This document shows positions 23,273-32,393 of a stretch of 64,000 bases of DNA, one piece after another. The notes under the pieces were generated by a model. That model was given only the letters and a program-made list of their open reading frames with translations. It made no database searches and was not told the DNA's origin. The DNA lies in contig CAYJKJ010000001.1 in NCBI GenBank assembly GCA_964370715.1, positions 62,001 to 126,000 of the forward strand, in the 5' to 3' direction. The DNA is from CAYJAY01 sp964370715 (GTDB taxonomy: Bacteria > Bacillota > Clostridia > Oscillospirales > Ruminococcaceae). A program made the translations under genes and the position numbers. Each line of letters begins with the position of its first letter. The first letter of the stretch is position 1.

Positions 23273-25597
23273 TTGAAACTTGCTTTAAATTCAAAGGATA
23301 TATCAAAAAATTTTTCCAATTTCTCGTTTAAGATTAAACCCTTAACCCCGGTTATTGCAAGAATTTCGGTTCAACTGTTTATGGCAACCGTCTCTTTTCT
23401 TCTCTCTCGTGTTCCGGTTCTCGAGGGAAGTTGTCTTTTTGGAATAAGCCTTGTTGCCGGCAGTTCAAACAGCTATTCAATGTCGGTTTTAATTGGGTTT
23501 ATTCTAAACGCTTGGTTTGGCGGAAACCTTATCGAAAACTCAACGTTTCTAGCTGCCGCCGGCGTTGCGGCAACCGTTCGCTTTATCGTTAACACAAATA
23601 TAAAAAAGGCGAGGTTTAAAAGCTTTGCTCCGTCGCTCATTGCTTGTCTTGTGTCGATAGCGATAACCGAAATATCAGTGTTTATCTTCTCGCAAACATT
23701 TTCTATTAGGGTTTTGGGGCTTTTGGTTGCAAAATCCGCATTAATCGCTTGCTTTGCTTATTTTTACAACACAGCCACCGAGTTTTTAAGCGAACAGCAT
23801 TTCGGCAAAATTTCAACGGTTGAGGGTGTTTGCTGTGCATTTGCGTTTGCAACGGTGTTGATGTCGCTTTATCCTTTGCACATCTCGGTTGTATCTTTCG
23901 GTCGTGTGGTTGCGTTTGTTTCGGTCGTAGCCAGTTTTTATTTTTTAACAACAAAGTTTTCAATTGCAGTAGCAGTAGCGGCCGCTTCGGCGGTAGTATT
24001 CTCAGAACCTGATTTTGCTTTTGCGGCGCTAGGGTTGATAGCCGCCGGAACGATAGCTTCATTTATTAAGGAAAAAAGCCGAGCTATATATGCCATAGTT
24101 TTTTTAACGGGGGCTATCATGTTCGCTTCTGTTAGCAGTTCACATTTCTTTGCAGTGTCTTATATTACCGAGGCGATATTCGCAACGCTCATTTTCTTGA
24201 TTATTCCGATAAAATATAAAGTTATTGAAAATTCAGGGATAAAGCTTCATCGAAGCGCAGCTCTTGCGGTCGAAAGCCGCCTGCTTTCGATGTCGGCGGC
24301 GATGAAGGATATATGTTCTATTCTAGAACGCAACCTAACCGAAACCGAAAAACACAAAGATCTTGAAAAGCTTTATAACTCAGCGGTCGACCGAATCTGT
24401 CGAGGTTGCACCATGATGTCGTATTGTTGGGTTAAATGTTATAACGATTCAACAACAGCGCTAAGCTCTATAACCCCTATTCTTTCAAAATCCGGACAGG
24501 TTACAAAAGAAGAAGTTTTTGCGGCTTTTAATCAACGGTGTATAAACTGTTCTGAACTTTCGGAACTCATTAATGAACAGTATTTAAAATACATAGAAAC
24601 CCAACGCATAAATAAAAATGCAAAGCTTTTTAAAGGGCTTTTAAAGCGACAGTTCCACGCTTTTAGCCAGATGCTTTCTTGCTCTGCAAAAGAACTTCGC
24701 AGTATGTATGAATGGGATGAAAACGACAGCGCAAGAATTTATATATATGCAGAACGCTTAAGAATACCTATAGACACGGCGAGTTGCGTATATGATGCGG
24801 CGCATCATCCAACAATAACTATCCGCCTTAAAAAAGAGATCGATGAACGGCTGTTAAAGAGATTTTCTGCGGTTATTGCAAGCACAGTGGGTGTAACGCT
24901 TTCTCCGCCAATAATCAAAAAAAACGCAAGCTCGGTAACGCTTTTTTATTCGGAACAACCTCGGTATATCGTTCACACAGCGGTTTCGCAAAGAGCGGCT
25001 TTCGGCGATATCTGCGGAGATGTCTACACAGTTTTTGCCGACACAAAAGGTATCGTTCATCTTGTGCTAGCCGACGGCATGGGAACTGGGGAAGCGGCGG
25101 CGAAGGATGGAGCGGTTTGTTGCGCTTTTATGCGCCGTCTTATGGAAAACGGTTTTCCGGCTCTTCGAGCTGCCGAGATTGCAAATTCAACGATGTCGAT
25201 GAAGGAGGACAGCGAATCCGCCTGCACCCTAGACAGCTTAAGCTTTGATATGTATTCCGGGAATATGTCGCTATTCAAAGCAGGAGCTGCGCCGACATAT
25301 CTTTTAGGTTCTGGAAACATAAAAAAACTAAACTATCCTACCCTACCGGTCGGTATCTTTTCGGAGGTTACCGGAAGAGAGTTTCGCCACAAGCTTATAA
25401 ACGGGGATATCATAGCGATGGTGTCGGACGGAACCTATGGCAACGACGGAAGGTTCATCGAGAAAATTCTCAAAGAACGAAGCCACCAAAAAGCGGAGGA
25501 TATCTGCCTTGCGATAAAAGACCACGCCGTTCTCCACAACGGAGCGCCCGACGACATAACGGTTATAATAGCAAAGATAGAGGAAACAACGAAATAA
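23273..25597 (+). CDS. spoIIE: Stage II sporulation protein E (PP2C phosphatase)
   Basis: 774 residues from TTG 23273 behind GGTGGTG. The N-terminal 300 residues are a block of about ten hydrophobic segments. A central region has paired cysteines (ICRGCTMMSYCWVKC, RCINCSEL). The C-terminal PP2C domain shows AFGDICGDVYTVFADTKG, LVLADGMGTGEAAAKDG and a final DDITVIIAKIEE. SpoIIE sits at the asymmetric septum and dephosphorylates SpoIIAA to release sigma-F in the forespore. It is the only large plus-strand gene and ends in a clear terminator. Its presence marks an endospore-forming lineage. Confidence 0.95.
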   Translation: MKLALNSKDISKNFSNFSFKIKPLTPVIARISVQLFMATVSFLLSRVPVLEGSCLFGISLVAGSSNSYSMSVLIGFILNAWFGGNLIENSTFLAAAGVAATVRFIVNTNIKKARFKSFAPSLIACLVSIAITEISVFIFSQTFSIRVLGLLVAKSALIACFAYFYNTATEFLSEQHFGKISTVEGVCCAFAFATVLMSLYPLHISVVSFGRVVAFVSVVASFYFLTTKFSIAVAVAAASAVVFSEPDFAFAALGLIAAGTIASFIKEKSRAIYAIVFLTGAIMFASVSSSHFFAVSYITEAIFATLIFLIIPIKYKVIENSGIKLHRSAALAVESRLLSMSAAMKDICSILERNLTETEKHKDLEKLYNSAVDRICRGCTMMSYCWVKCYNDSTTALSSITPILSKSGQVTKEEVFAAFNQRCINCSELSELINEQYLKYIETQRINKNAKLFKGLLKRQFHAFSQMLSCSAKELRSMYEWDENDSARIYIYAERLRIPIDTASCVYDAAHHPTITIRLKKEIDERLLKRFSAVIASTVGVTLSPPIIKKNASSVTLFYSEQPRYIVHTAVSQRAAFGDICGDVYTVFADTKGIVHLVLADGMGTGEAAAKDGAVCCAFMRRLMENGFPALRAAEIANSTMSMKEDSESACTLDSLSFDMYSGNMSLFKAGAAPTYLLGSGNIKKLNYPTLPVGIFSEVTGREFRHKLINGDIIAMVSDGTYGNDGRFIEKILKERSHQKAEDICLAIKDHAVLHNGAPDDITVIIAKIEETTK

Positions 25598-25620
25598 ATA
25601 AGGAGGACAAAAACCCAAAA

Positions 25621-25658
25621 ACTCACCATCAACGTTTTACGTAGTTGGTGAGTTTTTT
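25621..25658 (+). terminator. Terminator of spoIIE
   Basis: ACTCACCA (25621-25628) pairs with TGGTGAGT (25646-25653), extended inward by ATCAAC/GTAGTT-like pairing, then six T. The A run before the stem may allow leftward use for the converging gene. Confidence 0.88.
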
Positions 25659-25721
25659 AAATATTAAGTCAAGACCTCTATTCCGTTTTGAAGCATTTCA
25701 TAATCTATTTTTTGTTTTAAT

Positions 25722-26048
25722 CTATAAACCTTCTCCCCTAAACCATCTATGCTTTTTCATATCAACTCTGCCGTTTGAGAGAAACGAGACCCCCTCTTTT
25801 TCAAGCAGTTCCCTTTGAACGTTTTGTCCGCCAAAAGCGAAAGAACCGGAACATTCCCCCAGCCTGTTGACAACTCTATGGCACGGGATTTTGCCGGGTT
25901 CGGGGTTAACATGGAGCGCAAACCCCACCACCCTCGACCATCTCGGATTTCCGGCGTAGTGGGCAACATCGCCATAAGTCGAAACGCTTCCGATTGGAAT
26001 GCTTCGAACTACATCATATATCTTTTGAAACGTATTTTTGTTGTTCAT
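25722..26048 (-). CDS. MGMT-family DNA alkyl-transfer protein (short form)
   Basis: 108 residues, equal to the C-terminal DNA-binding domain of O6-alkylguanine-DNA alkyltransferases. QKIYDVVRSIPIGSVSTYGD, then the active-site segment KIPCHRVVNRLGE with the acceptor cysteine (PCHRV) in place, so it is not the Trp-bearing alkyltransferase-like (ATL) type. The N-terminal domain of Ada/Ogt is absent. Probably a repair or damage-sensing protein. It converges with spoIIE and stands alone. Confidence 0.88.
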   Translation of the reverse strand: MNNKNTFQKIYDVVRSIPIGSVSTYGDVAHYAGNPRWSRVVGFALHVNPEPGKIPCHRVVNRLGECSGSFAFGGQNVQRELLEKEGVSFLSNGRVDMKKHRWFRGEGL

Positions 26049-26090
26049 ATCGTCCCCTACCTTTGTTAGCCAAAAACCAAGATTGATTTA

Positions 26091-26131
26091 AAATTCCCAT
26101 CCCTTCGCTTGATGCGTTGGAATGGGAATTT
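26091..26131 (-). terminator. Hairpin after the mltG pair
   Basis: AAATTCCCAT (26091-26100) and ATGGGAATTT (26122-26131) form a perfect 10-bp stem in the gap after mltG and before the MGMT gene. The U run is short on the minus strand, so termination may be partial. Confidence 0.6.
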
Positions 26132-26159
26132 ATTTTAGTTTATGCTGTTTTATTGTTTG

Positions 26160-27290
26160 TTATTCGCCGCCGTATAAATTCCAATCGCTTACGTGGCCTG
26201 CCAACGTTTCGTTCCAATAGAACGTTTCTTTGTCGGCACCTGTAAAGAAGAAATAGTATGGCGTGTCGGCCGGGGATAGAACCCCTTCAATTGCGATCTG
26301 TCCGGGATTGCAGATTGCGCCGATAGGAAGCCCCGGTCTTAAAAATGTGTCGTATCCGGCTTTTGTCGCATCGGGTATTGCGTCATAGCTTCCATAATAA
26401 TATTCAAGAACACCCGGGAAAAATCCGCCGTAGGACGGCAATTCTCTTCGAACCCAGTCGGAGGATGTGTCGGTGTCGAGCGTTGGGAAAACATCGGGAT
26501 TGTTTAAGCGGTTAAAGAAAACCGAAGCTACCATTGCATAGCTTTCAACACCTACCGCTTCTTTTTCAACTATCGATGAAAGAATAACAACCTCTTCAAG
26601 CGAAAGATCCCCCTCTTCTATTAGCGCCATGTTCTCTTCCGTCATAACTCTAAGTTCAAAGGTGTCTAGCATCTGTTGGATAAACGCATTAATCGACATC
26701 TCTTCATAATACATATATGTTTCGGGGAACAAAAAGCCTTCAAGTTTTATAAACTTATCAGGATTATCAGAGATGAGCGGGAAAACATTTCCTGTGAACG
26801 TTCCGTTGTTGCATTCATCAACAAATTCTTGAACGGTGAAAAAGCCTTGTTCCTCAAGATCAAGCGCCATTCCAAGAGCGGTTCTTCCCTCTCTGAATGT
26901 TATGCTAACTCCCTCAACTTCAACGATAAACGGCGTTTCGAGCGCTTCTATAAGCTCCGGATATGCCATGCCTGAATTAACTTGATGAGGTCCAAACTGA
27001 ACATTACCGCTGTTGCCTGTTAGCTTAACATATAGATTAAACACAAGCGAAGAGTTGATAACTTTGTTTTCGCTCAAAAGTTCTGCTATTGCGCTCATCG
27101 ATGAACCTTCCGGAACTTCGACAATTGTTTCGAATTCGCCTAGCGCCCTGTTTCCGTCTATTTCGGATTTTATAACCAAAAAACCGGTTAATCCAATTAA
27201 CAAAAAACCTAGAATAATTGCTATAGCAACTATCGGACCTAGTATCTTGTTGCGTTTTCTGATTGCATGAGGATTTTTATTATTTGCCAT
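26160..27290 (-). CDS. mltG: MltG-type endolytic murein transglycosylase, second copy
   Basis: 376 residues: a basic N-terminus, one membrane segment at about 18-41 (IVAIAIILGFLLIGLTGFLV), then a LysM-like subdomain (VEVPEGSSMSAIAELLSE) and the YceG/MltG catalytic domain. ILSSIVEKEAVG near residue 238 holds the catalytic glutamate; FFNRLNNPDVFP, LDTDTSSDWV and GAICNPGQIAIEGVLSPAD follow. MltG cuts nascent glycan strands and sets their length. It lies 81 bp after a close paralogue in the same direction, so this is a tandem duplication. Confidence 0.92.
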   Translation of the reverse strand: MANNKNPHAIRKRNKILGPIVAIAIILGFLLIGLTGFLVIKSEIDGNRALGEFETIVEVPEGSSMSAIAELLSENKVINSSLVFNLYVKLTGNSGNVQFGPHQVNSGMAYPELIEALETPFIVEVEGVSITFREGRTALGMALDLEEQGFFTVQEFVDECNNGTFTGNVFPLISDNPDKFIKLEGFLFPETYMYYEEMSINAFIQQMLDTFELRVMTEENMALIEEGDLSLEEVVILSSIVEKEAVGVESYAMVASVFFNRLNNPDVFPTLDTDTSSDWVRRELPSYGGFFPGVLEYYYGSYDAIPDATKAGYDTFLRPGLPIGAICNPGQIAIEGVLSPADTPYYFFFTGADKETFYWNETLAGHVSDWNLYGGE

Positions 27291-27371
27291 AAATTAGACT
27301 ATTGCTCCTTTCGTGAGCAGTGTTTGTGAAAGCATATATTTTGCTTTTTGAATGTCGTTATTAAACTCTTA

Positions 27372-28538
27372 TCAAGGTCCATAAAGCGCATAATCCGCTT
27401 CATGTTCCGCATTTGTGACGTTGTAGTAGAATGTTTTTTGATCTATTCCGGTGAAAAAGAAATAGTATTCTGTGTCGGCCGGGTTTAAAACCCCCTCGAT
27501 AGCTATCTTTCCGGGGTTACAGATAGCTCCGATAGTTAGACCTGCCCTTGAATATGTGTCATAGCCATACTTTGTTGCTTCGGGTATGTTCTCATATCCT
27601 TCATAGTAGTATTCAAGAACGCCGGGGAAAAATCCGCCAAGCGACGGATATCCTCTTTTAACCCAGTCACACGCTGTGTCGGTGTCTATTCTTGGGAAAA
27701 CATCGGGGTTGTTAAGGCGGTTAAAGAAAACCGAGGCTACCATAGGATAGCTTTCAGCGCCAACCGATTCTTTTTCTACTATCGAAGAAAGGATAATAAC
27801 CTCTTCGAGAGAAAGCGTTCCTGCCGCTACCTTCGCCATGTTTTCTTCCGTCATAACAAGCAACTCAAATGTGTCTAGCATCTGCTGAATAAAATCATTT
27901 GCCGACATATCTTCATAATAGTTATATGTTTCGGGAAACAAAAATCCTTCGAGCTTAACAAATTTATCGGGGTTATCGCTAATATGCGGGATAACGTTTC
28001 CGACAAACGTTCCGTTGTTGCATTCATCTATAAATTCATCGACGGTGAAAAAGCCTCGTTCCTCAAGCATCATCGCCATTTTAAGAACTGTTGTTCCTTC
28101 GGGGAACGTTATGCTTTCGCTTGGAACGTTGACTATATATGGCGTTCCCAAAGCGTCTATAATCTCGGGGTATGACATATCGGGGGTCACGCTGTGTGGT
28201 CCAAACTGAACGTTGCCGGTGTTTCCTGAAAATCTTATATACAAATCAAACACAAAAGAACTTTTGATAACGCCGTTTTGTTCAAGCAGTTCACCAATTA
28301 AACCTAGCGAAGCGCCCTCCGGGACCTCAACGATAGTCTCTTGTGTTCCAAGGTTTCTTTCTCCATCAACTTCAGAGGTTATATAAAAATATGCTACAGC
28401 GCAAGCTATCAAAGCTACTATGACCAACGAAACTATAACTATTAAAATTACTTTAAGTTTCGAAGGCATTTGAGGCTTTGTTTTTTTTGGTTTTTGATTT
28501 CTAGTGGAGTTTGGGTTTTTATAAACGTTATTTGTCAT
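27372..28538 (-). CDS. mltG: MltG-type endolytic murein transglycosylase, first copy
   Basis: 388 residues with the same order as its downstream paralogue: membrane segment near 29-51, VEVPEGASLGLIGELLEQ, catalytic ILSSIVEKESVG, FFNRLNNPDVFP, RIDTDTACDWV and GAICNPGKIAIEGVLNPAD. The two proteins are close over the catalytic domain but differ in the cytoplasmic tail; this one has an Asn/Gln/Lys-rich start. Both keep the catalytic glutamate, so both are likely active. It starts 15 bp after the DJ-1 gene's position on the same strand. Confidence 0.92.
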   Translation of the reverse strand: MTNNVYKNPNSTRNQKPKKTKPQMPSKLKVILIVIVSLVIVALIACAVAYFYITSEVDGERNLGTQETIVEVPEGASLGLIGELLEQNGVIKSSFVFDLYIRFSGNTGNVQFGPHSVTPDMSYPEIIDALGTPYIVNVPSESITFPEGTTVLKMAMMLEERGFFTVDEFIDECNNGTFVGNVIPHISDNPDKFVKLEGFLFPETYNYYEDMSANDFIQQMLDTFELLVMTEENMAKVAAGTLSLEEVIILSSIVEKESVGAESYPMVASVFFNRLNNPDVFPRIDTDTACDWVKRGYPSLGGFFPGVLEYYYEGYENIPEATKYGYDTYSRAGLTIGAICNPGKIAIEGVLNPADTEYYFFFTGIDQKTFYYNVTNAEHEADYALYGP

Positions 28539-28553
28539 CCACCTCTCCTTTCG

Positions 28554-29099
28554 CTAATTATTAGTATAGTATATATCATTTTTAATTTTTTCGCAAATCT
28601 CGTCATTTTTAAGAAATTTTATTATCTCAAACGAAAACTCAAAAACACTGCCTAAAGCATTTGCAGTTATGAAAGGAAGGTCAACAACTAGCGGTCTTTG
28701 ATCGTAACATTCAAAAAGTTGGTCGCTAAACGAAGAATAAACTGTTGCTTTTTTTCCTTTAAGAAATCCATGTTTATATAAAACCGTCGCCGCCGCACAG
28801 ATTGTTGCGATTAATTTTCCGTTTTTAAAAGCAAAATCAAGCGACTTAAAAACAACGTCGCTGTTTAAAAGGTTGGTTGTTCCCGGCATTCCTCCCGGAA
28901 GAACAACCGCTTCAACGCTGTCGTTTAAAACAACGTTTTCAGGGGTTATATCCGCCTTAACGGTTATCCCTCGAGAAGAGGTTACAAACTCCCCCGAAAC
29001 ACCAACCGTTACAACCTCTATTTCGGCTCTTCTCAAAAGGTCGATCGTTGTTATAGCCTCGCTGTCTTCAAAACCGTTTGCTAAAAAAACATAAACCAT
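28554..29099 (-). CDS. DJ-1/PfpI family protein
   Basis: 181 residues. VYVFLANGFEDSEAITTIDL at the start, VVLPGGMPGTTNLL in the middle and IATICAAATVLYKHG with the nucleophile-elbow cysteine. This is the YajL/ThiJ-like form of the DJ-1 family. Proposed activities in the family include glyoxalase III, deglycase and stress chaperone; none can be chosen from sequence. It follows the GNAT gene by 16 bp at the end of the thyX-tmk operon. Confidence 0.9.
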   Translation of the reverse strand: MVYVFLANGFEDSEAITTIDLLRRAEIEVVTVGVSGEFVTSSRGITVKADITPENVVLNDSVEAVVLPGGMPGTTNLLNSDVVFKSLDFAFKNGKLIATICAAATVLYKHGFLKGKKATVYSSFSDQLFECYDQRPLVVDLPFITANALGSVFEFSFEIIKFLKNDEICEKIKNDIYYTNN

Positions 29100-29115
29100 C
29101 GTTTTATCTCCAATC

Positions 29116-29991
29116 CTAGTCTAACATTAGATTCATATAAGGTGTGATTGAACTCATCGATTTATTTGAATAAAGATTTTTCGCCATTCCAAACTTTACA
29201 ACTTTGCCCTCTAGCGGGAAAACATCCGAATTAACCGCCATGTTTGCATGAAAACCTTTTGGGCTATACTTTGCACCAACGTTCCTAAGGCAGGTTATAG
29301 TAGCTTCTCTCGAAGTTCCAAGGCATTCCTTAACAAAAAGCTTTTTCTTATACAGCGTGAAGACTGCATAACTTTTGCCAAAAGCGCTGCTGTAGCTCGC
29401 GACATGATCGCCATAGATAAAGCCATCTTGAATGATGTTATCTAGTTGGTATGGTTGCCATTCGATATGAGGAACATTAAGCAAAGCGGATTTTCTTATA
29501 TCGTAAACTTCGTCCGCCGTTATCTTGTCTATCAAAATATTAAAATCATCTCGAATAGCCGTTTCGAGCATAGCCGGTCGAATTGCGGTTTGCCTTAAGC
29601 TAAAATCCGCTCGGTATCCTCTTCTTGCGTAGTAATCGAAAAGATATCCTTCCCCCGGAACGAGAACCGAAAGTTTTGCGTTTCGCTCTTCTTTCGCTAT
29701 TCTTTCCGCCTCGTTTAAAAGCCTTGTCATATATCCTTTGTTTTGATAGCTTTCAAGCGTTGCCGCTCCATATATATAAATCCCGTCAAGCGATTCCGAA
29801 GCATAGGTGAATTTAATCGGTAGCATTATAAGCATAGCGCAAACAACACCGTTTTGTTCATAAAGAAGTATCTCGTTTGGTTTTGCAACTTTTCCGAAAA
29901 CAAAATCAATATAGTTAACGGAATCGTTGAAACTTTCGTTCCATATCTGTTTTAATGAGGGAATATCGGTTCCCATAGCGTGCCTTATCAT
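29116..29991 (-). CDS. GNAT family N-acetyltransferase
   Basis: 291 residues. The N-terminal half holds the GNAT fold with acetyl-CoA loop SYQNKGYMTRLLNEAERIA and LSVLVPGEGYLFDYYARRGY. The C-terminal half is an extra domain, giving an Eis-like length. The target is unknown. It lies 3 bp after the DUF2156 gene, so probably co-transcribed with tmk and thyX. Confidence 0.85.
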   Translation of the reverse strand: MIRHAMGTDIPSLKQIWNESFNDSVNYIDFVFGKVAKPNEILLYEQNGVVCAMLIMLPIKFTYASESLDGIYIYGAATLESYQNKGYMTRLLNEAERIAKEERNAKLSVLVPGEGYLFDYYARRGYRADFSLRQTAIRPAMLETAIRDDFNILIDKITADEVYDIRKSALLNVPHIEWQPYQLDNIIQDGFIYGDHVASYSSAFGKSYAVFTLYKKKLFVKECLGTSREATITCLRNVGAKYSPKGFHANMAVNSDVFPLEGKVVKFGMAKNLYSNKSMSSITPYMNLMLD

Positions 29992-29994
29992 AGA

Positions 29995-30885
29995 CTATTC
30001 TTCCTTTAATGTTGCAATAAATTTCTCGGTTACAAGACAAGGGTAGTAGGAAAGTTTTGCTTTAATCAACCCCTCTTCCCCCGCCGCATCTTCACGGTTG
30101 ATGTATTTATAATCTTTAGCATAACGCTCTGCAAAATCTCGGTTAATCGTTGCGTATGATCCGTTTATCTCATGGAAAGCTTTTTCGATATGCACACAGT
30201 AGGTGTTGTTTGTAAGCTTTTCACCAACTGCAAAAGCGACAATCTCGCCGTTTGTTTCTATGAACGCCCCATCGAACGGAAGCGAAAAGAAATTTTTCAA
30301 AACTTTTGTCGTTGCGCAATATTCTGTGCTTAATCCGTCGTTTTCTTTGCACCCGTATTTCTCACACCATTTATGGTTCATCTCGATAACTCGGTCGATG
30401 TTCTCTTTGGTAAACTCAACAAAGCTATAGTTTTCGTTTTCACGTTTAAAGCGAGAGATATGGTTTCTCTTCGCATGGTATTTTTTGCCTTTCAGTTCAA
30501 TTAAATCAAGCGAGTTATAAACATATTCGGAATATTTTTCATCAAGTTCAAATTTAAACTTACCCGGAAACATCGTTTCGAGCTGTTCGCAATCCTCAGT
30601 TCTTAGCGCCATTAAACAAAATTCTTTGTTGATTTGATCAAAGTATTCAAAGATATCGTCAATCGTTTGTTTTAAATCGGTTGAACCTGCCGGAAACAAA
30701 AATCTCTCAAGGCTTTTGTAGCAGACAACTGCGCCTTGTTGTTGTTTCGAATAGGTAGTTTGATAAACATCCCCCCACATATAAAGGCTTCCAAAGCTAT
30801 ATTCGCAACCCCTGTCTGGCTGTTTTGTGAAAATCTCGGTTAAATAATCTCGATCGTCTAGTTCAACCTTTTTTAGATTAATCAT
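29995..30885 (-). CDS. DUF2156 (phosphatidylglycerol lysyltransferase-like) protein
   Basis: 296 residues. GRGCEYSFGSLYMWGDVYQT near the start, GKKYHAKRNHISRFKRENEN in the centre, and AYHxE-type C-terminal motifs (HIEKAFHEINGSYATINRDF, YINREDAAGEEGLIKAKLSY). This matches the soluble DUF2156 family, related to the catalytic GNAT domain of MprF. No membrane segments, so it is not a full MprF. Substrate unknown. It overlaps tmk by 4 bp. Confidence 0.87.
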   Translation of the reverse strand: MINLKKVELDDRDYLTEIFTKQPDRGCEYSFGSLYMWGDVYQTTYSKQQQGAVVCYKSLERFLFPAGSTDLKQTIDDIFEYFDQINKEFCLMALRTEDCEQLETMFPGKFKFELDEKYSEYVYNSLDLIELKGKKYHAKRNHISRFKRENENYSFVEFTKENIDRVIEMNHKWCEKYGCKENDGLSTEYCATTKVLKNFFSLPFDGAFIETNGEIVAFAVGEKLTNNTYCVHIEKAFHEINGSYATINRDFAERYAKDYKYINREDAAGEEGLIKAKLSYYPCLVTEKFIATLKEE

Positions 30886-31550
30886 ATATTGAATTTTTCT
30901 CCAACTATTTCATAAATTTTTTGAGCAATATCTTGTTTTGAAAAAGGTTGGTTGCCGTCGTCGCATTTAACGGTTATCCAATCTCCTTTTCTTGCGCAAA
31001 ATTCTGCAGCTTTTCTGCATTTATTTTGATATTCCTTGTCTCGCTCGTGGATATCCTTTTTGTTTTCGTCCCCTTGATATCTCTTGCTCATAAGCTCGGC
31101 GCTAACGTTTGGGCTCATGTCAAGATATATAACTAAATCGGGTTTTGGTATCCCCATCTTGATATATTCGAAATCATATAGCCAATCGACAAAGCTGTCC
31201 CAATCTTCGCTTGCTAGCTTTGCGGTTTGGAAAACTGCATTTGATGTTGTGTAGCGGTCGAGAACAAAAACCGTCCCGTCGTTATAATCATTCTCCCAAT
31301 CGCTTTTAAAACTCGCAAATCTATCAACTGCATAGAAAACAGAGGAAGCATAACCCGAAACATCGCCGGGTTTTGTTCCAAATTCTCCGTTTAGATACAT
31401 CTTTGCAAGTTGTCCCGACGGTTTGTCGTATCTTGGAAAGGTGAGTTTTTTTGTGTTAACATTTTTGTTTAATAGATTTTGAAACAGCATCTCGCTTTGG
31501 GTTGCTTTTCCGCTTCCGTCGAGACCCTCTATAACGATAAGTCGACCCAT
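30882..31550 (-). CDS. tmk: Thymidylate kinase
   Basis: 222 residues. IEGLDGSGKATQSEMLF is the P-loop (residues 7-23), with Ala after the Lys as in one Firmicutes subgroup; VLDRYTTSNAVFQ holds the DR motif, and LVIYLDMSPNVS follows. It phosphorylates dTMP to dTDP. Its start is adjacent to the stop of thyX (position 31550 shared), so the two consecutive steps of dTTP synthesis are translationally coupled. Confidence 0.94.
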   Translation of the reverse strand: MGRLIVIEGLDGSGKATQSEMLFQNLLNKNVNTKKLTFPRYDKPSGQLAKMYLNGEFGTKPGDVSGYASSVFYAVDRFASFKSDWENDYNDGTVFVLDRYTTSNAVFQTAKLASEDWDSFVDWLYDFEYIKMGIPKPDLVIYLDMSPNVSAELMSKRYQGDENKKDIHERDKEYQNKCRKAAEFCARKGDWITVKCDDGNQPFSKQDIAQKIYEIVGEKFNI

Positions 31551-32329
31551 TATTCGGATTCTCCTTTTAAAAACGCAAAGTTTTGTTTAACCTGCTCTTG
31601 CTTTCTACAGCTCATTACCCCTTCAGGACACACGCCATATAGACATCGAGGTCCACACCCACCAAAAAGAGTTGGCGCTTTAACGTTAACTAGCTTTAGC
31701 ATCTCGGTTGCAAGCTCCCTTATCTCCCATTGCGCCCTAAAACAGCAACGATGGTCAAAAAAATTATAAAGCGAACGAGCGTTCATAGTGAACACAATCT
31801 TTGTTTCGGAAGCGTTTGGAAGAACAAATCTTGCATCTTCGATAGCTCGCTTTTCGATAGAGCTAAACATCTTTTTGTCGATAGTTTCTCTCGTTAAACC
31901 TTGTTGTTTGATATATTTATCGATCAACAGTTCGGTTAGCTTGTTATAGCTTTCAAGCGAATGTTCGATAGCCGACACAAAAACCTCTTTTGCGTTTTGG
32001 TCGTTTTCGATCTCGGGAGGGGTTATATAGATAAAATTATCAAGTTTAACATAACGCTGGCTTTGAACGCTGTAGGAAGCTATTCGATGGCGTGTTAGTT
32101 GAGCTAAAAGCGCCCTCGACACACCCTCTACCGCAAACGTGAAGCTAACGTGTTCAATCGGGCTTTCATGCCCCATATCGAACAAAAGTTTAACAAATTT
32201 TTTGGCGCTCTCCTCCGAAATATTCTGTTCTAGCGTTTCGATATCGGTTTTGGAATAGCAAAGCTTAGCGGCTAGCGCAATTATCTTCTCGGGGTTTTCG
32301 GTGTGTGTCACCAGTTTAACGTTCATCAT
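31550..32329 (-). CDS. thyX: Flavin-dependent thymidylate synthase
   Basis: 259 residues. The ThyX motif is present (RHRIASYSVQSQRYV, near residues 79-93), as are HESPIEHVSFTFAVEG before it and FFDHRCCFRAQWEIRELA after it. The C-terminus carries extra cysteines (GPRCLYGVCPEGVMSC), common in clostridial ThyX. It makes dTMP from dUMP with methylene-tetrahydrofolate and FAD, replacing ThyA. The first two codons are both ATG and either could be the start. Confidence 0.95.
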   Translation of the reverse strand: MMNVKLVTHTENPEKIIALAAKLCYSKTDIETLEQNISEESAKKFVKLLFDMGHESPIEHVSFTFAVEGVSRALLAQLTRHRIASYSVQSQRYVKLDNFIYITPPEIENDQNAKEVFVSAIEHSLESYNKLTELLIDKYIKQQGLTRETIDKKMFSSIEKRAIEDARFVLPNASETKIVFTMNARSLYNFFDHRCCFRAQWEIRELATEMLKLVNVKAPTLFGGCGPRCLYGVCPEGVMSCRKQEQVKQNFAFLKGESE

Positions 32330-32393
32330 TTATAGGAATAGTTCCTTCCTTGTGAATAGATATCGTCTAAATAAAAATGTTTAACAAAAAAAT

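Noticed and set aside
23706..24062. 118-codon minus-strand frame inside spoIIE
   Set aside because: Shadow of spoIIE with biased Lys/Arg/Pro composition and no ribosome-binding site.
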